Assembly: GCF_026967575.1 (NCBI RefSeq)
Contig: NZ_CP114054.1
Span: 1,550,001 to 1,614,000, forward strand
Direction of reading: 5' to 3'
DNA length: 64,000 bases
DNA from: Aurantiacibacter sp. MUD11
GTDB taxonomy: Bacteria > Pseudomonadota > Alphaproteobacteria > Sphingomonadales > Sphingomonadaceae
In this document: positions 26,367 to 38,634 of the stretch, one piece after another
How positions within the stretch are numbered: position 1 is the stretch's first letter
Layout: every line of letters begins with the position of its first letter
Notes under the pieces: model-generated
Databases searched by the model: none
Told to the model about the DNA's origin: nothing
Seen by the model: only the letters and a program-made list of their open reading frames with translations
Translations under genes and position numbers: made by a program

Positions 26367-27296
26367 CTAGTTGGTGCCGGTGTCCGAATCCGCCGCCATC
26401 TCAACCGCTTCCTCGGCCATCAGGCGCAACTGCCGGGTGGTGCCGCCAACGCGGCGGAATCCGGGCAGGTTGGGAATGCCGTCGTAAAGCGACCGCAAGT
26501 AGGCCTGGTCGAACTCCGTCATTCCAAGCGGCGGGGTCTCGACATCAAACAGGGTCAGGATTGAATCCATTACCGGTTCATCCGGCGCCCGTGTCTGCGC
26601 CAGCCCACGCATTGTGGCATAGTCGGCCAGTTGCCGCAGCGACATGCCGCGCACGGCATCGCGATCAAAGGTGATCATCACCGTGGTGATGTCGTTGCGA
26701 ATGGTGGTGTAGATGCGCGTGTGCGCAGCAGAGACCTGCATGACGGGTGGGTTCACCAGATTACGGACCTGGGCGATCGGCATACCGGTCAGTGTGCGCG
26801 GCTCGATACCTGTCCATACGTGCACCGGGCCGGGTTCGAGGATATCGTTCTTCTGGCCGGAGTTAAGGTACTGGAAGTACTCTGGATTGCTGTCCATCAG
26901 GTCGGCCAGCATCTGCCCGCCATCCTCGGTGAAGACGATGATGAAGTTCGGTCGGCAATCGTCGTCCATCAGGCGGATGCCCAGTGCATCGGCATTGGCG
27001 CGGATGCGGGCATTGAGGGCAAAGGCAAAGTCCTCCTCCAGCCCGATCGTGCCGGGACACAGGCGATCTTCCCAGCGGGCCAGCGGGCTTTCGAACATGT
27101 TGCCGGTGCGCACCACGATGTCACGTACCTGGCGTTGCACCTGCCCCGTAGTGATCCGTTCGTTGCTGCCGGTGACGACGATCTCGCGCTCATCCTCGTC
27201 GAAAGCCGAGGGAACCTCGTCCTGCGCCGCGGCACTTGCGGGCAAAAACAACGCCAACCCTAGGGCGGCCGCGAGAAATCTCTCGGACAAAGTCAT
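26367..27296 (-). CDS. Exported protein of unknown function, paralogue 2
   Basis: A 309-residue protein, the first of the tandem pair and 30 bp upstream of its paralogue. The ATG at 27296 gives a clean signal peptide (LAAALGLALFLPASAAAQ). An in-frame ATG at 27350 would place 18 charged residues before it. After the signal comes an extra segment, EIVVTGSNERITTGQVQRQVRD, which includes an IVVTGS sequence like the plug start of TonB-dependent receptors, but no barrel follows. The conserved block EDRLCPGTIGLE and the end motif LYDGIPNLPGFR match paralogue 1. The function is unknown. Confidence 0.7.
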   Translation of the reverse strand: MTLSERFLAAALGLALFLPASAAAQDEVPSAFDEDEREIVVTGSNERITTGQVQRQVRDIVVRTGNMFESPLARWEDRLCPGTIGLEEDFAFALNARIRANADALGIRLMDDDCRPNFIIVFTEDGGQMLADLMDSNPEYFQYLNSGQKNDILEPGPVHVWTGIEPRTLTGMPIAQVRNLVNPPVMQVSAAHTRIYTTIRNDITTVMITFDRDAVRGMSLRQLADYATMRGLAQTRAPDEPVMDSILTLFDVETPPLGMTEFDQAYLRSLYDGIPNLPGFRRVGGTTRQLRLMAEEAVEMAADSDTGTN

Positions 27297-27444
27297 CTTG
27301 CATCTAAGGATAGGGTCGCTATTCCCGCGCGCAAGACTGCAAATCGTCACAAATGGTCACAATTAGTATCGCTAGCGGCTCGTTACATTTGACTAGCCCC
27401 GCGCCCCAATGCGAAGGGCACCGCGAAGATTTTTGGAGAATCCG
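27297..27444. promoter_or_regulatory. Divergent promoter region with direct repeat GTCACAA
   Basis: This 148-bp gap lies between divergent genes. GTCACAA occurs twice, at 27346 and 27356, exactly 10 bp apart and so on the same face of the helix, followed by an AT-rich stretch. This could be a binding site for a regulator that recognises direct repeats. No -10/-35 pair is convincing. Confidence 0.35.
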
Positions 27445-28635
27445 ATGAGCAAGCACATCCTCGAGAAACTGGCCGAGACCAATCCGGAATGCGAAATCTG
27501 GTGGGACAGCTCGCCGCTGGTCTATCCCAGCTGGAAGGATGAAGTGCTGGCCAGCGCGCCGGACGCCAAGCGCGCCGATTGGGAAGCGCAGCTTACCCGG
27601 CTCTACAACCCCGATGCACCGGCGGACATGGGCTTCCGCGGCGTCACCACCAACCCGCCGCTCAGCCTGCAGGCGGTGCAGCTCGACCCGCAGGGCTGGA
27701 CCCAGCTGGTGAAAGACATTGCCGCCGCCAACCCCGGCCTCGATGTCGAGGGCGTGTACTGGAAGATGTACCTCGAACTGGTGAAGCGCGGCGCCGATGC
27801 CATCCGCCCCGCGTTCGAGGCTTCGGGCTACAAGTACGGCATGCTCTCGGGCCAGGTCGATCCGCGCTTCGTCACCGACGGCGAGGCGATGCTGGAACAG
27901 GGCCTCTCCATCGCCGCCATGGGCGACAACGTGATGGTGAAGATTCCCGGCTCCAAGGAAGGCTACGAGGTCATCGAGGAGCTGACCGCGCGCGGCATCT
28001 CCACCAACAACACCACCAGCTTCACCGTGGCGCAGTACAGCCGCTGCATGGCCGCCGTGACTGCCGGCCTGCAGCGCGCCAAGGCTGCCGGCGTTGACCT
28101 GTCCAAGTGGCGCAGTGTCATCACCCACATGTCCAGCCGCCTCGGCGAAAAGGGTGACTGGAAGGCGCAGGCCAAGCAGCGCGGCATCGAGCTTTCGCTG
28201 GATGAAATCCGCGACGGCGAGGAAGCCGTGCTCAAGCGCGCCTACTGGTACGGCAAGAACACCGGCCACCCGTCGAAGATGCTGCAGTGCTCGATGCGCG
28301 TGGAAAAGGACGCCAGCGGCAAGACCGTATCGCGCCACGTCGAGGACTTCGCCGGCGGTGACTTCGTCTACACCTGTCCGGGCGGCTACATCGCCGGGCT
28401 GATGGAGGTCGAGGACGAGCTGGCTCCATTCGATCCCAAGGCCATCGAGCGCGAGCCGAACCCGGCCAGCATCGAGAAGCTGATGCAGCTTCCCGCCTTC
28501 CGCCAGGCCTACGAATTCGAAGGCATGAAGCCGCACGAATTCAGCCAGTATGGCAGCTTCCAGGCCACCGCCACCGAGTTCGCCGCCGCCACCCGCGCCA
28601 CGGTCGACTTCGTGCGCATGGTGATGGAAGGCTAA
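27445..28635 (+). CDS. Transaldolase-family protein
   Basis: A 396-residue protein of the transaldolase class I aldolase fold. It has the family hallmarks GVTTNPPLS (compare TTNPSL) in the N-terminal part and NVMVKIPGSKEG, where the lysine is the Schiff-base residue, followed by NNTTSFTVAQ. At 396 residues it is longer than classic transaldolase B (about 317). The start follows TTGGAGAA. It stands alone, converging on the PfkB kinase gene, and may act on a sugar-phosphate or related keto compound. Whether it belongs to the pentose phosphate pathway or to a specialised catabolic step cannot be decided. Confidence 0.75.
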   Translation: MSKHILEKLAETNPECEIWWDSSPLVYPSWKDEVLASAPDAKRADWEAQLTRLYNPDAPADMGFRGVTTNPPLSLQAVQLDPQGWTQLVKDIAAANPGLDVEGVYWKMYLELVKRGADAIRPAFEASGYKYGMLSGQVDPRFVTDGEAMLEQGLSIAAMGDNVMVKIPGSKEGYEVIEELTARGISTNNTTSFTVAQYSRCMAAVTAGLQRAKAAGVDLSKWRSVITHMSSRLGEKGDWKAQAKQRGIELSLDEIRDGEEAVLKRAYWYGKNTGHPSKMLQCSMRVEKDASGKTVSRHVEDFAGGDFVYTCPGGYIAGLMEVEDELAPFDPKAIEREPNPASIEKLMQLPAFRQAYEFEGMKPHEFSQYGSFQATATEFAAATRATVDFVRMVMEG

Positions 28636-28647
28636 GGCCGGTCCGGC

Positions 28648-29505
28648 TTACTTGCGGCGCGCGTCGATCCATTGACGCGTGCCGTAGTAGCGACAGCTTT
28701 CAGCAGCCACTTCGCCGGCATGTTCCAGCGCCGTCGGGACTTCCTCGCCGCGGGCGAGGAAGTGGCAATAGGCGCCGTGGAAGATGTCGCCTGCCCCCAG
28801 CGTGTCGATGGCCTCGACCTGCGGCGGGGCGATAGTGCCGCGCCGTGTCCCCTCGCTCCATTCCAGCGGCTGCGGCCCGCGCGTGATCGCCGCCACCGAT
28901 GGGCCGAGCGCGTGGACGGCATCGAGGATGTCCGCCCCGCCCTGCCCCGGCGGGTGGAAACGCTCCGACACTACGGCATGGTCGACATGGGCGATGATCT
29001 CGGCAGTCCAGGGCTTCCACGAACCACCGTCGAGCACGACCGGCACACCTGCTTCACGCGCAGCCCTGGCGTAGGGCACGGCGACTTCGGGCAGGAAGCC
29101 GTCGCAATAGACGCAGGTCACGCCTTGCAGGTCGATCTCACCTGACGGCACCTGCGCCAGCCTCGCCTGCGGCTGCTGGTCGATGATCGTGCGCGTCCCG
29201 TGTTCGGGCACCACCACGATGCTGGAAACGGGCAGCACCTCGCTTGCCGGGTCCGCGAAATCCTCGAAGGGTACCTCGTACCGGGCCAGCTCGCCGCGCA
29301 CCGCATCGGCGAAGCTTCCGGCACCCAGCAGCGCCAGCAGCCGCACATCGCTGCCCAGTGCCCGCGCGGTCACGGCACCGTTCAGGGCGGAACCGCCCGC
29401 ACCCGCCCAGAAATGCGTCGCGGACAGCTTGCTGTCTTCCGCCGGATAGGACGGGCAGGCGTAGCCGAGGTCGAAAGTCGCGCGGCCGATGCACAGGATG
29501 GTCAT
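28648..29505 (-). CDS. PfkB-family carbohydrate/nucleoside kinase
   Basis: A 285-residue ribokinase-fold protein. The C-terminal signature DTLGAGDIFHGAYC holds the anion hole and the catalytic Asp. The N-terminal region has the substrate-side glycines (WAGAGGSALNGA). It phosphorylates a hydroxymethyl group of some sugar or nucleoside with ATP. It is the last gene of the minus-strand ligK-ligU-ligI unit, 15 bp after the CoA ligase, which is an unexpected place for a sugar kinase. The substrate is unknown. Confidence 0.85.
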   Translation of the reverse strand: MTILCIGRATFDLGYACPSYPAEDSKLSATHFWAGAGGSALNGAVTARALGSDVRLLALLGAGSFADAVRGELARYEVPFEDFADPASEVLPVSSIVVVPEHGTRTIIDQQPQARLAQVPSGEIDLQGVTCVYCDGFLPEVAVPYARAAREAGVPVVLDGGSWKPWTAEIIAHVDHAVVSERFHPPGQGGADILDAVHALGPSVAAITRGPQPLEWSEGTRRGTIAPPQVEAIDTLGAGDIFHGAYCHFLARGEEVPTALEHAGEVAAESCRYYGTRQWIDARRK

Positions 29506-29520
29506 GCTGCCACCCCAGGC

Positions 29521-31122
29521 TCAGCCCTGGTTACGCTCCACCCATTCGTCGCGCAGCTTGAACTTGCGGATCTTGCCCGATCCGGTGAGCGGCCAGCTTT
29601 CGACCACTTCCCAGTGTGCCGGGCATTTCTGCGGGCTGATCAGCGAGCGGCAATGGGTGCGCAGCACCTCCTGGTCGAATGTCGCGCCCGGCTCCAGCCG
29701 GATGAAGGCGGCCACGGTTTCGCCCAGCACTTCGTCCGGCACGCCAACCACGGCGCATTCGGCGACATCGGGATGTTCGAGCAGCACGTTCTCGATTTCG
29801 GCCGGGAACAGGTTCTCGCCGCCGCGGATGATCATTTCCTTCACCCGGCCGGTGATCTTCACATAGCCACGCTCGTCCATGGTACCGAGGTCGCCGGTGT
29901 GCAGCCAGCCCTGCGCGTCGACCGTCGCGGCGGTCGCTTCGGGATCGTCGTTGTAGCCGAGCATGGTGGAGGCCGAGCGCGAGCGGATTTCGCCCACTTC
30001 GCCGCAGCCGACCACTTCGTTCGTCTCCGGGTTGAATATGCCGACCTCGCAGCCCAGCGCGGGCTGGCCGACGCTGGTGATGATGTCTTCGAAGGCATCG
30101 GTCGGGCGGCCGCTGGTGATCAGCGGGCTGCTTTCCGTCTGGCCGTAGGCGACCAGCACGTCGACGCCGAGCACGCTCTCGACCGCGCGAGCCAGTTCCG
30201 GCGCGACCATGGCGCCGCCGATACCGATGCGCTGGAGGGAGGAAAGATCACGCGGCTTTTCCTTCTGCGCCGCCACCATGGCCACTGCCATGGTCGGCAC
30301 GCAGATCGTCCAGCTCACCTTCTCGCGCTCGATGATGTCCAGCGCGGCGTGCGGATCGAATGCCAGCAGCGGGCAATAGGCCCCGCCCGATTGCAGCGCG
30401 CCCAGCACGCCCATCGAACAGCCCATGGTGTGGAACAGCGGGGTTAGACCCAGCGCGCCAAGACCGCGCGGCAAGTCACCCACCTCGATGAACAGGCGCG
30501 AATTGTTGGTCAGGTTGCGGTGCGACAGCACCACGCCCTTGGGAAAGCCGGTCGTGCCGCTGGTGTACTGGATCTGTGCGGCATCGTTGGTGTCGACCTG
30601 CGGCAGAGTGCCGGACGGATCGGTGTAGAGCGCGGATTCGTCCTGCAGGTCGACGATTTCGCGCAGGGTCGGCAGGTCCTCCGCCACTTCGGCCGCGATG
30701 GCGCCCATCGGGTTGCCGCGAAATTCCTTCACCAGGAACAGCGCCGCCGAATTCGACTGCCGCAGCACGTAGTCGAGTTCGCGCTTCTGGTACGACGGGT
30801 TCACCGTCACCAAGGTCAGTCCCGCCAGCGCGGCGGCATGTTCCACCAGCACCCATTCGGGCACGTTCGGTGCCCAAACGGCGATGCGTTCACCCGCCTG
30901 GAAGCGGGTGGCAAAACCTTTCGCCATGCGCTCGGCATCGGCGAGCAATTGCGCATAGGTCCAGCGGCGACCGGCGGTGCCGTCGGGCAGCCCCTCTACC
31001 AGTGCATCCGCATCGCCATTGGTCGCCGCCTGCTCACGCAGTAGATCGCCAATGGTGCTATCGAGAATCTCTACGTCGGCGAACCAGTCGCAGAGGGCCT
31101 TTTCCAGGCGCCTTTCGGCCAT
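29521..31122 (-). CDS. AMP-forming acyl/aryl-CoA synthetase
   Basis: A 533-residue ANL-superfamily ligase. The P-loop-like motif YTSGTTGFPKGVVLSH, the hinge/adenylate motif TGDLGTMDERGYVKITGR and the C-terminal GRVKEMIIRGGENLFPAEIE are all intact. It activates a carboxylic acid as an acyl-AMP and transfers it to CoA. The sequence resembles the FadD-like fatty-acyl-CoA synthetase branch; an aromatic acid such as a hydroxycinnamate is also possible given the lig context. It lies 44 bp after ligI in the same unit and has a GGGAGACG ribosome site. Confidence 0.85.
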   Translation of the reverse strand: MAERRLEKALCDWFADVEILDSTIGDLLREQAATNGDADALVEGLPDGTAGRRWTYAQLLADAERMAKGFATRFQAGERIAVWAPNVPEWVLVEHAAALAGLTLVTVNPSYQKRELDYVLRQSNSAALFLVKEFRGNPMGAIAAEVAEDLPTLREIVDLQDESALYTDPSGTLPQVDTNDAAQIQYTSGTTGFPKGVVLSHRNLTNNSRLFIEVGDLPRGLGALGLTPLFHTMGCSMGVLGALQSGGAYCPLLAFDPHAALDIIEREKVSWTICVPTMAVAMVAAQKEKPRDLSSLQRIGIGGAMVAPELARAVESVLGVDVLVAYGQTESSPLITSGRPTDAFEDIITSVGQPALGCEVGIFNPETNEVVGCGEVGEIRSRSASTMLGYNDDPEATAATVDAQGWLHTGDLGTMDERGYVKITGRVKEMIIRGGENLFPAEIENVLLEHPDVAECAVVGVPDEVLGETVAAFIRLEPGATFDQEVLRTHCRSLISPQKCPAHWEVVESWPLTGSGKIRKFKLRDEWVERNQG

Positions 31123-31166
31123 GATCGTCTCCCAACATGGCCGGATTCGTTGATGCCGGCCTGTCC

Positions 31167-33117
<1,951 letters not shown>

Positions 33118-33138
33118 TTCAGTGCCTTTCAGCTACCT

Positions 33139-33810
33139 TCAGACCCACTTCAGTCCCATGTCGGTGAGCTTCTGGCGGAAGCCGTACATGTCGAGGCCAA
33201 GGACGCCGTCGGCCAGCTTCTGGCGCTTCTCTTCCTCGTTGGCTTCGCGCGCCTGGGCCTTCTTCAGCACCTCTTCGGCCTGTTCACGCTTCACCACGCA
33301 GACGCCGTCATCGTCGGCCACGATGATGTCGCCCGGACGGATGAAGGCCCCGGCGCAGACCACGTCGACGTTTACGCTGCCGAGCGAGGCCTTGATCGTG
33401 CCCTGCGCGAAGACGCGCTTCGACCAGACCGGGAAGTCCATTTCCTTGAGGTCGCGAATGTCGCGCACACCGGCATCGATGATCAGGCCCTTCACCCCGC
33501 GCGCCTGTGCGCTGGTGGCCAGCAGGTCCCCGAAATAGCCGTCTTCGCAGGGAGACGTCGGCGCGATCACCAGCACGTCGCCTTCCTGGCACTGCTCGAT
33601 CGCGGCGTGGACCATGTAGTTGTCGCCCGGCGGCACGCTGATGGTGACGGCCGATGCACCGATGCGCGCGCCGGAGTAGATCGGGCGCATATAGCTGGCC
33701 AGCAGGCCCGTGCGGCCTTGCGCTTCATGCACGGTGGCAACCCCGCACTGCCCCAGCGCCTTGACGACTTCCGGATCGGCCCGCTCGATATTCTGGACGA
33801 CGACACCCAT
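33139..33810 (-). CDS. ligK: 4-carboxy-4-hydroxy-2-oxoadipate aldolase / oxaloacetate decarboxylase
   Basis: A 223-residue protein of the HMG/CHA aldolase (RraA-like) family. Motifs include [13 protein letters not shown] near the start and [16 protein letters not shown], which holds the Arg and Asp residues of the active site. It cleaves 4-carboxy-4-hydroxy-2-oxoadipate to pyruvate and oxaloacetate, the last step of protocatechuate 4,5-cleavage. The ATG at 33810 is preceded by GAGGAGAG; the long upstream frame extension covers the promoter and is not coding. It is the first gene of the minus-strand unit. Confidence 0.94.
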   Translation of the reverse strand: MGVVVQNIERADPEVVKALGQCGVATVHEAQGRTGLLASYMRPIYSGARIGASAVTISVPPGDNYMVHAAIEQCQEGDVLVIAPTSPCEDGYFGDLLATSAQARGVKGLIIDAGVRDIRDLKEMDFPVWSKRVFAQGTIKASLGSVNVDVVCAGAFIRPGDIIVADDDGVCVVKREQAEEVLKKAQAREANEEEKRQKLADGVLGLDMYGFRQKLTDMGLKWV

Positions 33811-33944
33811 GCCTACGACTCTCCTCATGTGCTGATTTGCGGCCCGCGTGGACCGTGCGCCTGCGCTCGTCAAGGCGATGCTACGGACCGAAGGCCAAAC
33901 TTGTAAGCAACACTTACAATTGTTAGGGGCGGTCGTCGAGAGCG
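33811..33944. promoter_or_regulatory. Divergent lig promoter region
   Basis: The 134-bp gap between ligK (leftward) and the DUF1932 gene at the head of the ligJAB unit (rightward). It holds the inverted repeat listed separately at 33901 and must contain both promoters. No clear -10/-35 boxes are visible. Confidence 0.7.
33901..33919. promoter_or_regulatory. Putative operator TTGTAAG-N5-CTTACAA
   Basis: A perfect 7-bp inverted repeat with spacer CAACA. It lies 25 bp before the rightward start and 90 bp before ligK. Upstream of ligM there is a near-identical repeat of the same geometry (TTGTATG-N5-CATACAA), so it is probably bound by a shared dimeric regulator encoded elsewhere. Confidence 0.6.
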
Positions 33945-34835
33945 ATGTCCACGACAGATTCGACCACTTCCGCCCCCAAGGTGGCACTTATCGGCTTCGG
34001 CGAGGCCGGGGAAACCTTTGCTCGCGCAGCCGATTGGGAAGGCTTTGCGCGCGGCTGGGACATCCTGCCCGAACGCTGTGCGGCGATGCCGGCTTGCGGC
34101 GTTGCTCCGGGCGTCGATTGTGCCGAGACGCTGGCCGACGCGGAGGTGGTGCTGAGTCTAGTGACCGCCGACGCCGCGCTGGATGCAGCGCGCGAATATG
34201 CGCCGCACTTGCCGCAAGGCGCCTATTGGCTGGACATGAATTCAGTCGCGCCGGAAACCAAGCGGGCTGCGGCCGAAGCGATCACAGCGGTCAACGGCCG
34301 CTATGTCGATGTCGCGGTGATGTCGCCGGTCGACAAACTGCTGGCCGTGCCGCTGCTGGTGTCCGGTCCGGAGGCCGCTACCGCGCTGGACCTGCTGGCC
34401 AAGCTTGGCTTCACCAATATCCGCACCGTCGGCGACGAGGTCGGCCGCGCCAGCGCGATCAAGCTGTGCCGCTCGGTCATGGTCAAGGGGCTGGAGGCGC
34501 TGACCGCCGAAATGGTGCTGGCTGCCAGCCAGGCCGGAGTGCTGGACGAAGTGCTCGCCTCGCTCGACGCCAGCGAGAAGCAGGTCAGCTGGGCCGAACG
34601 CGCCGACTACAACCTCGACCGCATGCTGGTGCACGGCCGCCGCCGCGGTGCCGAAATGGTGGAGGCGGCAGAGATGCTGCGCGACCTCGGCGTCCCGGCC
34701 CGGATGAGCGAGCAGACCGTCCTCATACAGGACGCACTGGGCCAGTTGGAACTTAGTCCCCCACCGGACACTCTTTCTGGTAAGCTGGAAGCAATCCGGA
34801 ACACGCCGGAATTCAAGGGAGAGATTCGCCGATGA
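33945..34835 (+). CDS. NAD(P)-dependent oxidoreductase with DUF1932 domain
   Basis: A 296-residue protein. The N-terminal half is a 6-phosphogluconate-dehydrogenase-like NAD-binding domain ([15 protein letters not shown]), and the C-terminal half (from about residue 185, [22 protein letters not shown]) matches the DUF1932 helical domain. It probably oxidises or reduces a hydroxyacid. It is the first gene of the rightward lig unit and overlaps ligJ by 4 bp, so it is tightly coupled to this pathway. None of the known steps from protocatechuate needs it, so it may feed a side substrate into the pathway. Confidence 0.8.
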   Translation: MSTTDSTTSAPKVALIGFGEAGETFARAADWEGFARGWDILPERCAAMPACGVAPGVDCAETLADAEVVLSLVTADAALDAAREYAPHLPQGAYWLDMNSVAPETKRAAAEAITAVNGRYVDVAVMSPVDKLLAVPLLVSGPEAATALDLLAKLGFTNIRTVGDEVGRASAIKLCRSVMVKGLEALTAEMVLAASQAGVLDEVLASLDASEKQVSWAERADYNLDRMLVHGRRRGAEMVEAAEMLRDLGVPARMSEQTVLIQDALGQLELSPPPDTLSGKLEAIRNTPEFKGEIRR

Positions 34836-35869
34836 GCTTGGTAATCGATTGCCATGGTCACTACACCGTACTGCCCAAGGGCCACGATGCGTGGCGCGAG
34901 GAGCAGAAGGCCGCCTACAAGGAAGGGCGCAAGCCCGCCCCCTACCCCGCCATCAGCGATGACGAGATCCGCGAGACGATCGAGCAGAACCAGCTCAAGC
35001 TGATCAAGGAACGCGGCGCGGACTTCACCATCTTCAGCCCGCGCGCCAGCGCGATGGCGCACCACATCGGCGACCAGGAAGTGTCCGCCACCTGGGCGCA
35101 TCACTGCAACAACCTGATCTACCGCGTCACGAAGCTGTTCCCCGACACCTTCATCGGCGTGTGCATGCTGCCGCAAAGCCCGAAGGCCGACCTGAAGGCC
35201 AGCATCGCGGAACTGCGCCGTTGCTCCGAACTGGGGTTCGTCGGCTGCAACCTCAATCCCGATCCGGGCGGTGGCCACTTCGAGCATCCGCCGCTGACCG
35301 ACGAGTACTGGTTCCCGCTTTACGAAGAGCTGTGCGAGCTCGACATGCCGGCGATGATCCACGTCTCGGGCAGCTGCAACCCGGCCATGCACGCCACCGG
35401 CGGCTTCTACCTGGCCGCGGACACCGTCGCCTTCATGCAGCTGTTGCAGGGCGACCTGTTCAGCCGCTTCCCCAAGCTGCGCTTCATCATTCCGCACGGC
35501 GGCGGCGCGGTGCCGTTCCACTGGGGTCGCTATCGCGGCCTGGCCGACATGCTCAAGCAGCCGAGCCTGGACGAGCACCTGATGAACAACGTGTTCTTCG
35601 ACACCTGCGTCTATCACCAGCCGGGCATCAACCTGCTGGCCGACGTGATCGACAACAAGAACATCCTGTTCGGCAGCGAGATGGTGGGCGCCGTGCGCGG
35701 CATCGACCCGCAGACCGGCCATTATTTCGACGATACCAAGCGCTATATCGACGCGCTGGATATCACTCCGCTCGAACGCCACATGATCTTCGAAGGCAAT
35801 GCCCGCCGCGTCTATCCGCGGCTCGACAAGCTGCTGAAGGCCAAGGGGCTGGAGGAGCAGCGCCCGTGA
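34832..35869 (+). CDS. ligJ: 4-oxalomesaconate hydratase
   Basis: A 345-residue amidohydrolase-fold hydratase. It begins IDCHGHYT (the HxH metal motif), has MIHVSGSCNPAMHATGG in the middle and FIIPHGGGAVPFHWGRYRG, and ends with FGSEMVGAVRGIDP. These blocks are characteristic of LigJ. It adds water to the tautomer made by LigU, giving 4-carboxy-4-hydroxy-2-oxoadipate for LigK. It overlaps both neighbours by 4 bp. Confidence 0.94.
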   Translation: MSLVIDCHGHYTVLPKGHDAWREEQKAAYKEGRKPAPYPAISDDEIRETIEQNQLKLIKERGADFTIFSPRASAMAHHIGDQEVSATWAHHCNNLIYRVTKLFPDTFIGVCMLPQSPKADLKASIAELRRCSELGFVGCNLNPDPGGGHFEHPPLTDEYWFPLYEELCELDMPAMIHVSGSCNPAMHATGGFYLAADTVAFMQLLQGDLFSRFPKLRFIIPHGGGAVPFHWGRYRGLADMLKQPSLDEHLMNNVFFDTCVYHQPGINLLADVIDNKNILFGSEMVGAVRGIDPQTGHYFDDTKRYIDALDITPLERHMIFEGNARRVYPRLDKLLKAKGLEEQRP

Positions 35870-36161
35870 GCCATACTGCCACCGGATTTGTGACCTGCGA
35901 GAAGCCGGAGCGCTACATCCAGCAGCTGGTGAGCCACTGGGGGCACAAGATGGCGACCGCCTATGACGAGGGCGACGGAATGGGGACCTTCCCCTTCTCC
36001 GAGCACACCAACGCCATTTTGACCGCACGCAAGGACGGCATCGCCATCACGCTTACAACTGCCGACCAGGCGGAGAACGAGCGCATGCGCGGTGTCATCG
36101 AGCGCCATATCGACCGTTTCGCCTTTCGCGAGGCACCGCTTGAATACGAATGGAAAGACCA

Positions 36162-36165
<4 letters not shown>
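35866..36165 (+). CDS. DUF2218 domain protein
   Basis: A 99-residue protein starting with GTG inside the ligJ stop (GTGA overlap) and ending with an ATGA overlap into ligA. Its sequence begins VSHTATGFVTCEKPERYIQQLVSHW and fits the DUF2218 family, small proteins with a conserved (R/K)Y(I/L)xQLxxHWxHK block. The family function is unknown. Its place between ligJ and ligA with overlaps on both sides argues that it is needed in fixed ratio with the dioxygenase, perhaps as a chaperone or reactivation factor; that is inference only. Confidence 0.85.
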
Positions 36166-37497
<1,332 letters not shown>

Positions 37498-37504
37498 GCA
37501 TCCG

Positions 37505-37544
37505 GGGGGCGCCGGCGGAACAATCCGCGCTGGCGCCCCTTGTT
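37505..37544 (+). terminator. Terminator-like hairpin after ligB
   Basis: GGGGCGCC-GGCGG pairs with CCGCGCTGGCGCCCC around a short AACAAT loop, followed by TTGTTAAT. The stem is strong but the T-run is short, so it may weaken rather than stop transcription into ligC. Confidence 0.55.
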
Positions 37545-37586
37545 AATATGTAACCACTCGAAACTCTCGAACGGGAGAAGTCCCCC

Positions 37587-38549
37587 ATGAAGATCGCACT
37601 CGCCGGTGGCGGCGCATTCGGAGAAAAGCACCTCGACGGGCTGAAGAACATCGACGGCGTGGAAGTGACCGCGCTGGTCGGACGTCGCCTCGAGCCGACC
37701 CAGGCCATGGCCGACAAGTACGGTATCGGCTTCGCCACCACCGACTACGAAGCCATGCTGGAGCGCGACGACGTCGACGCGGTGATCCTGTGCACGCCCA
37801 CGCAGATGCACGCGGACCAGGCGATCAAGGCGATGGACGCCGGCAAGCACGTCGAAGTGGAAATCCCGCTGGCCGACAGCTGGGCCGATGCCCAGGCGGT
37901 GATGGCCAAGCAGCAGGAAACCGGCCTCGTCTGCATGGCCGGCCACACTCGCCGCTTCAATCCCTCGCACCAGTGGGTGAAGCAGCAGATCGACGCCGGC
38001 GAGCTGGAAATCCTCTCGATGGACGTGGAGACCTATTTCTTCCGCCGCGAGAACAAGAACGCCAAGGGCGAACCGCGCAGCTGGACCGACCACCTGCTGT
38101 GGCACCACAGCGCGCACACCATCGACATCTTCCAGTACATGACCGGTTCGAAGGTGGTGAAGGCCAACATCCTGCAGGGACCGAAGCACCCGGTGCTTGG
38201 CATCGCCATGGACCAGTCGATCCAGATGAAGACCGAGAAGGGCCAGATCCTGACCCTGTCGCTGTCGTTCAACAACGAAGGGCCGTTCGGCACCTTCTTC
38301 CGTTACATCGGCGACACTGGAACCTACCTCGCTCGTTATGACGATCTCTACAATGGCAAGGACGAGCCGATCGACCTGTCCGGCGTGGACGTGCCGTCGA
38401 ACAACGGCATCGAACTGCAGGACCGCGAGTTCATCGCCGCGATCCGTGAAGGCCGCGAGCCGAACAGTTCTGTCGCGCAGGTGCTCGATTGTTACCGAGT
38501 CATTGGCGAACTGGCCGCCAGCCTCGAAGAACAGGACGGCTGGTCGTAA
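37587..38549 (+). CDS. ligC: 4-carboxy-2-hydroxymuconate-6-semialdehyde dehydrogenase
   Basis: A 320-residue GFO/IDH/MocA-type oxidoreductase. It has the N-terminal Rossmann motif GGGAFGEKHL, the CTPTQMHADQ block and the core VEVEIPLADS. It oxidises the hemiacetal form of the LigAB product with NADP+ to 2-pyrone-4,6-dicarboxylate, the substrate of LigI. The match to SYK-6 LigC is good over the whole length. The ribosome site GGGAGAAG lies 9 bp before the ATG. It follows the ligB hairpin by about 40 bp. Confidence 0.94.
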   Translation: MKIALAGGGAFGEKHLDGLKNIDGVEVTALVGRRLEPTQAMADKYGIGFATTDYEAMLERDDVDAVILCTPTQMHADQAIKAMDAGKHVEVEIPLADSWADAQAVMAKQQETGLVCMAGHTRRFNPSHQWVKQQIDAGELEILSMDVETYFFRRENKNAKGEPRSWTDHLLWHHSAHTIDIFQYMTGSKVVKANILQGPKHPVLGIAMDQSIQMKTEKGQILTLSLSFNNEGPFGTFFRYIGDTGTYLARYDDLYNGKDEPIDLSGVDVPSNNGIELQDREFIAAIREGREPNSSVAQVLDCYRVIGELAASLEEQDGWS

Positions 38550-38581
38550 GTAACTGTGCTCACTTGACTTGACGCCCATTC

Positions 38582-38609
38582 GCTCCCGGCACAAGATTGC
38601 GCCGGGAGC
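38582..38609 (+). terminator. Hairpin between ligC and the next gene
   Basis: GCTCCCGGC and GCCGGGAGC form a perfect 9-bp stem with a 10-nt loop. No T-run follows, so it may be a pause site, an mRNA-stabilising structure or a factor-dependent terminator. It lies only 26 bp before the next start codon. Confidence 0.4.
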
Positions 38610-38634
38610 AACAGGCCGAGGGGGAGGAGCACTC

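Noticed and set aside
26367..27296. Paralogue 2 as a TonB-dependent receptor because of its IVVTGS segment
   Set aside because: It is only 309 residues and lacks plug and barrel sequence; the segment is probably a chance match.
37541..37557. TTGTTA-N5-TAACCA before ligC as another copy of the lig operator
   Set aside because: Its half-sites do not align with TTGTAWG at the same spacing, and it overlaps the end of the ligB hairpin.
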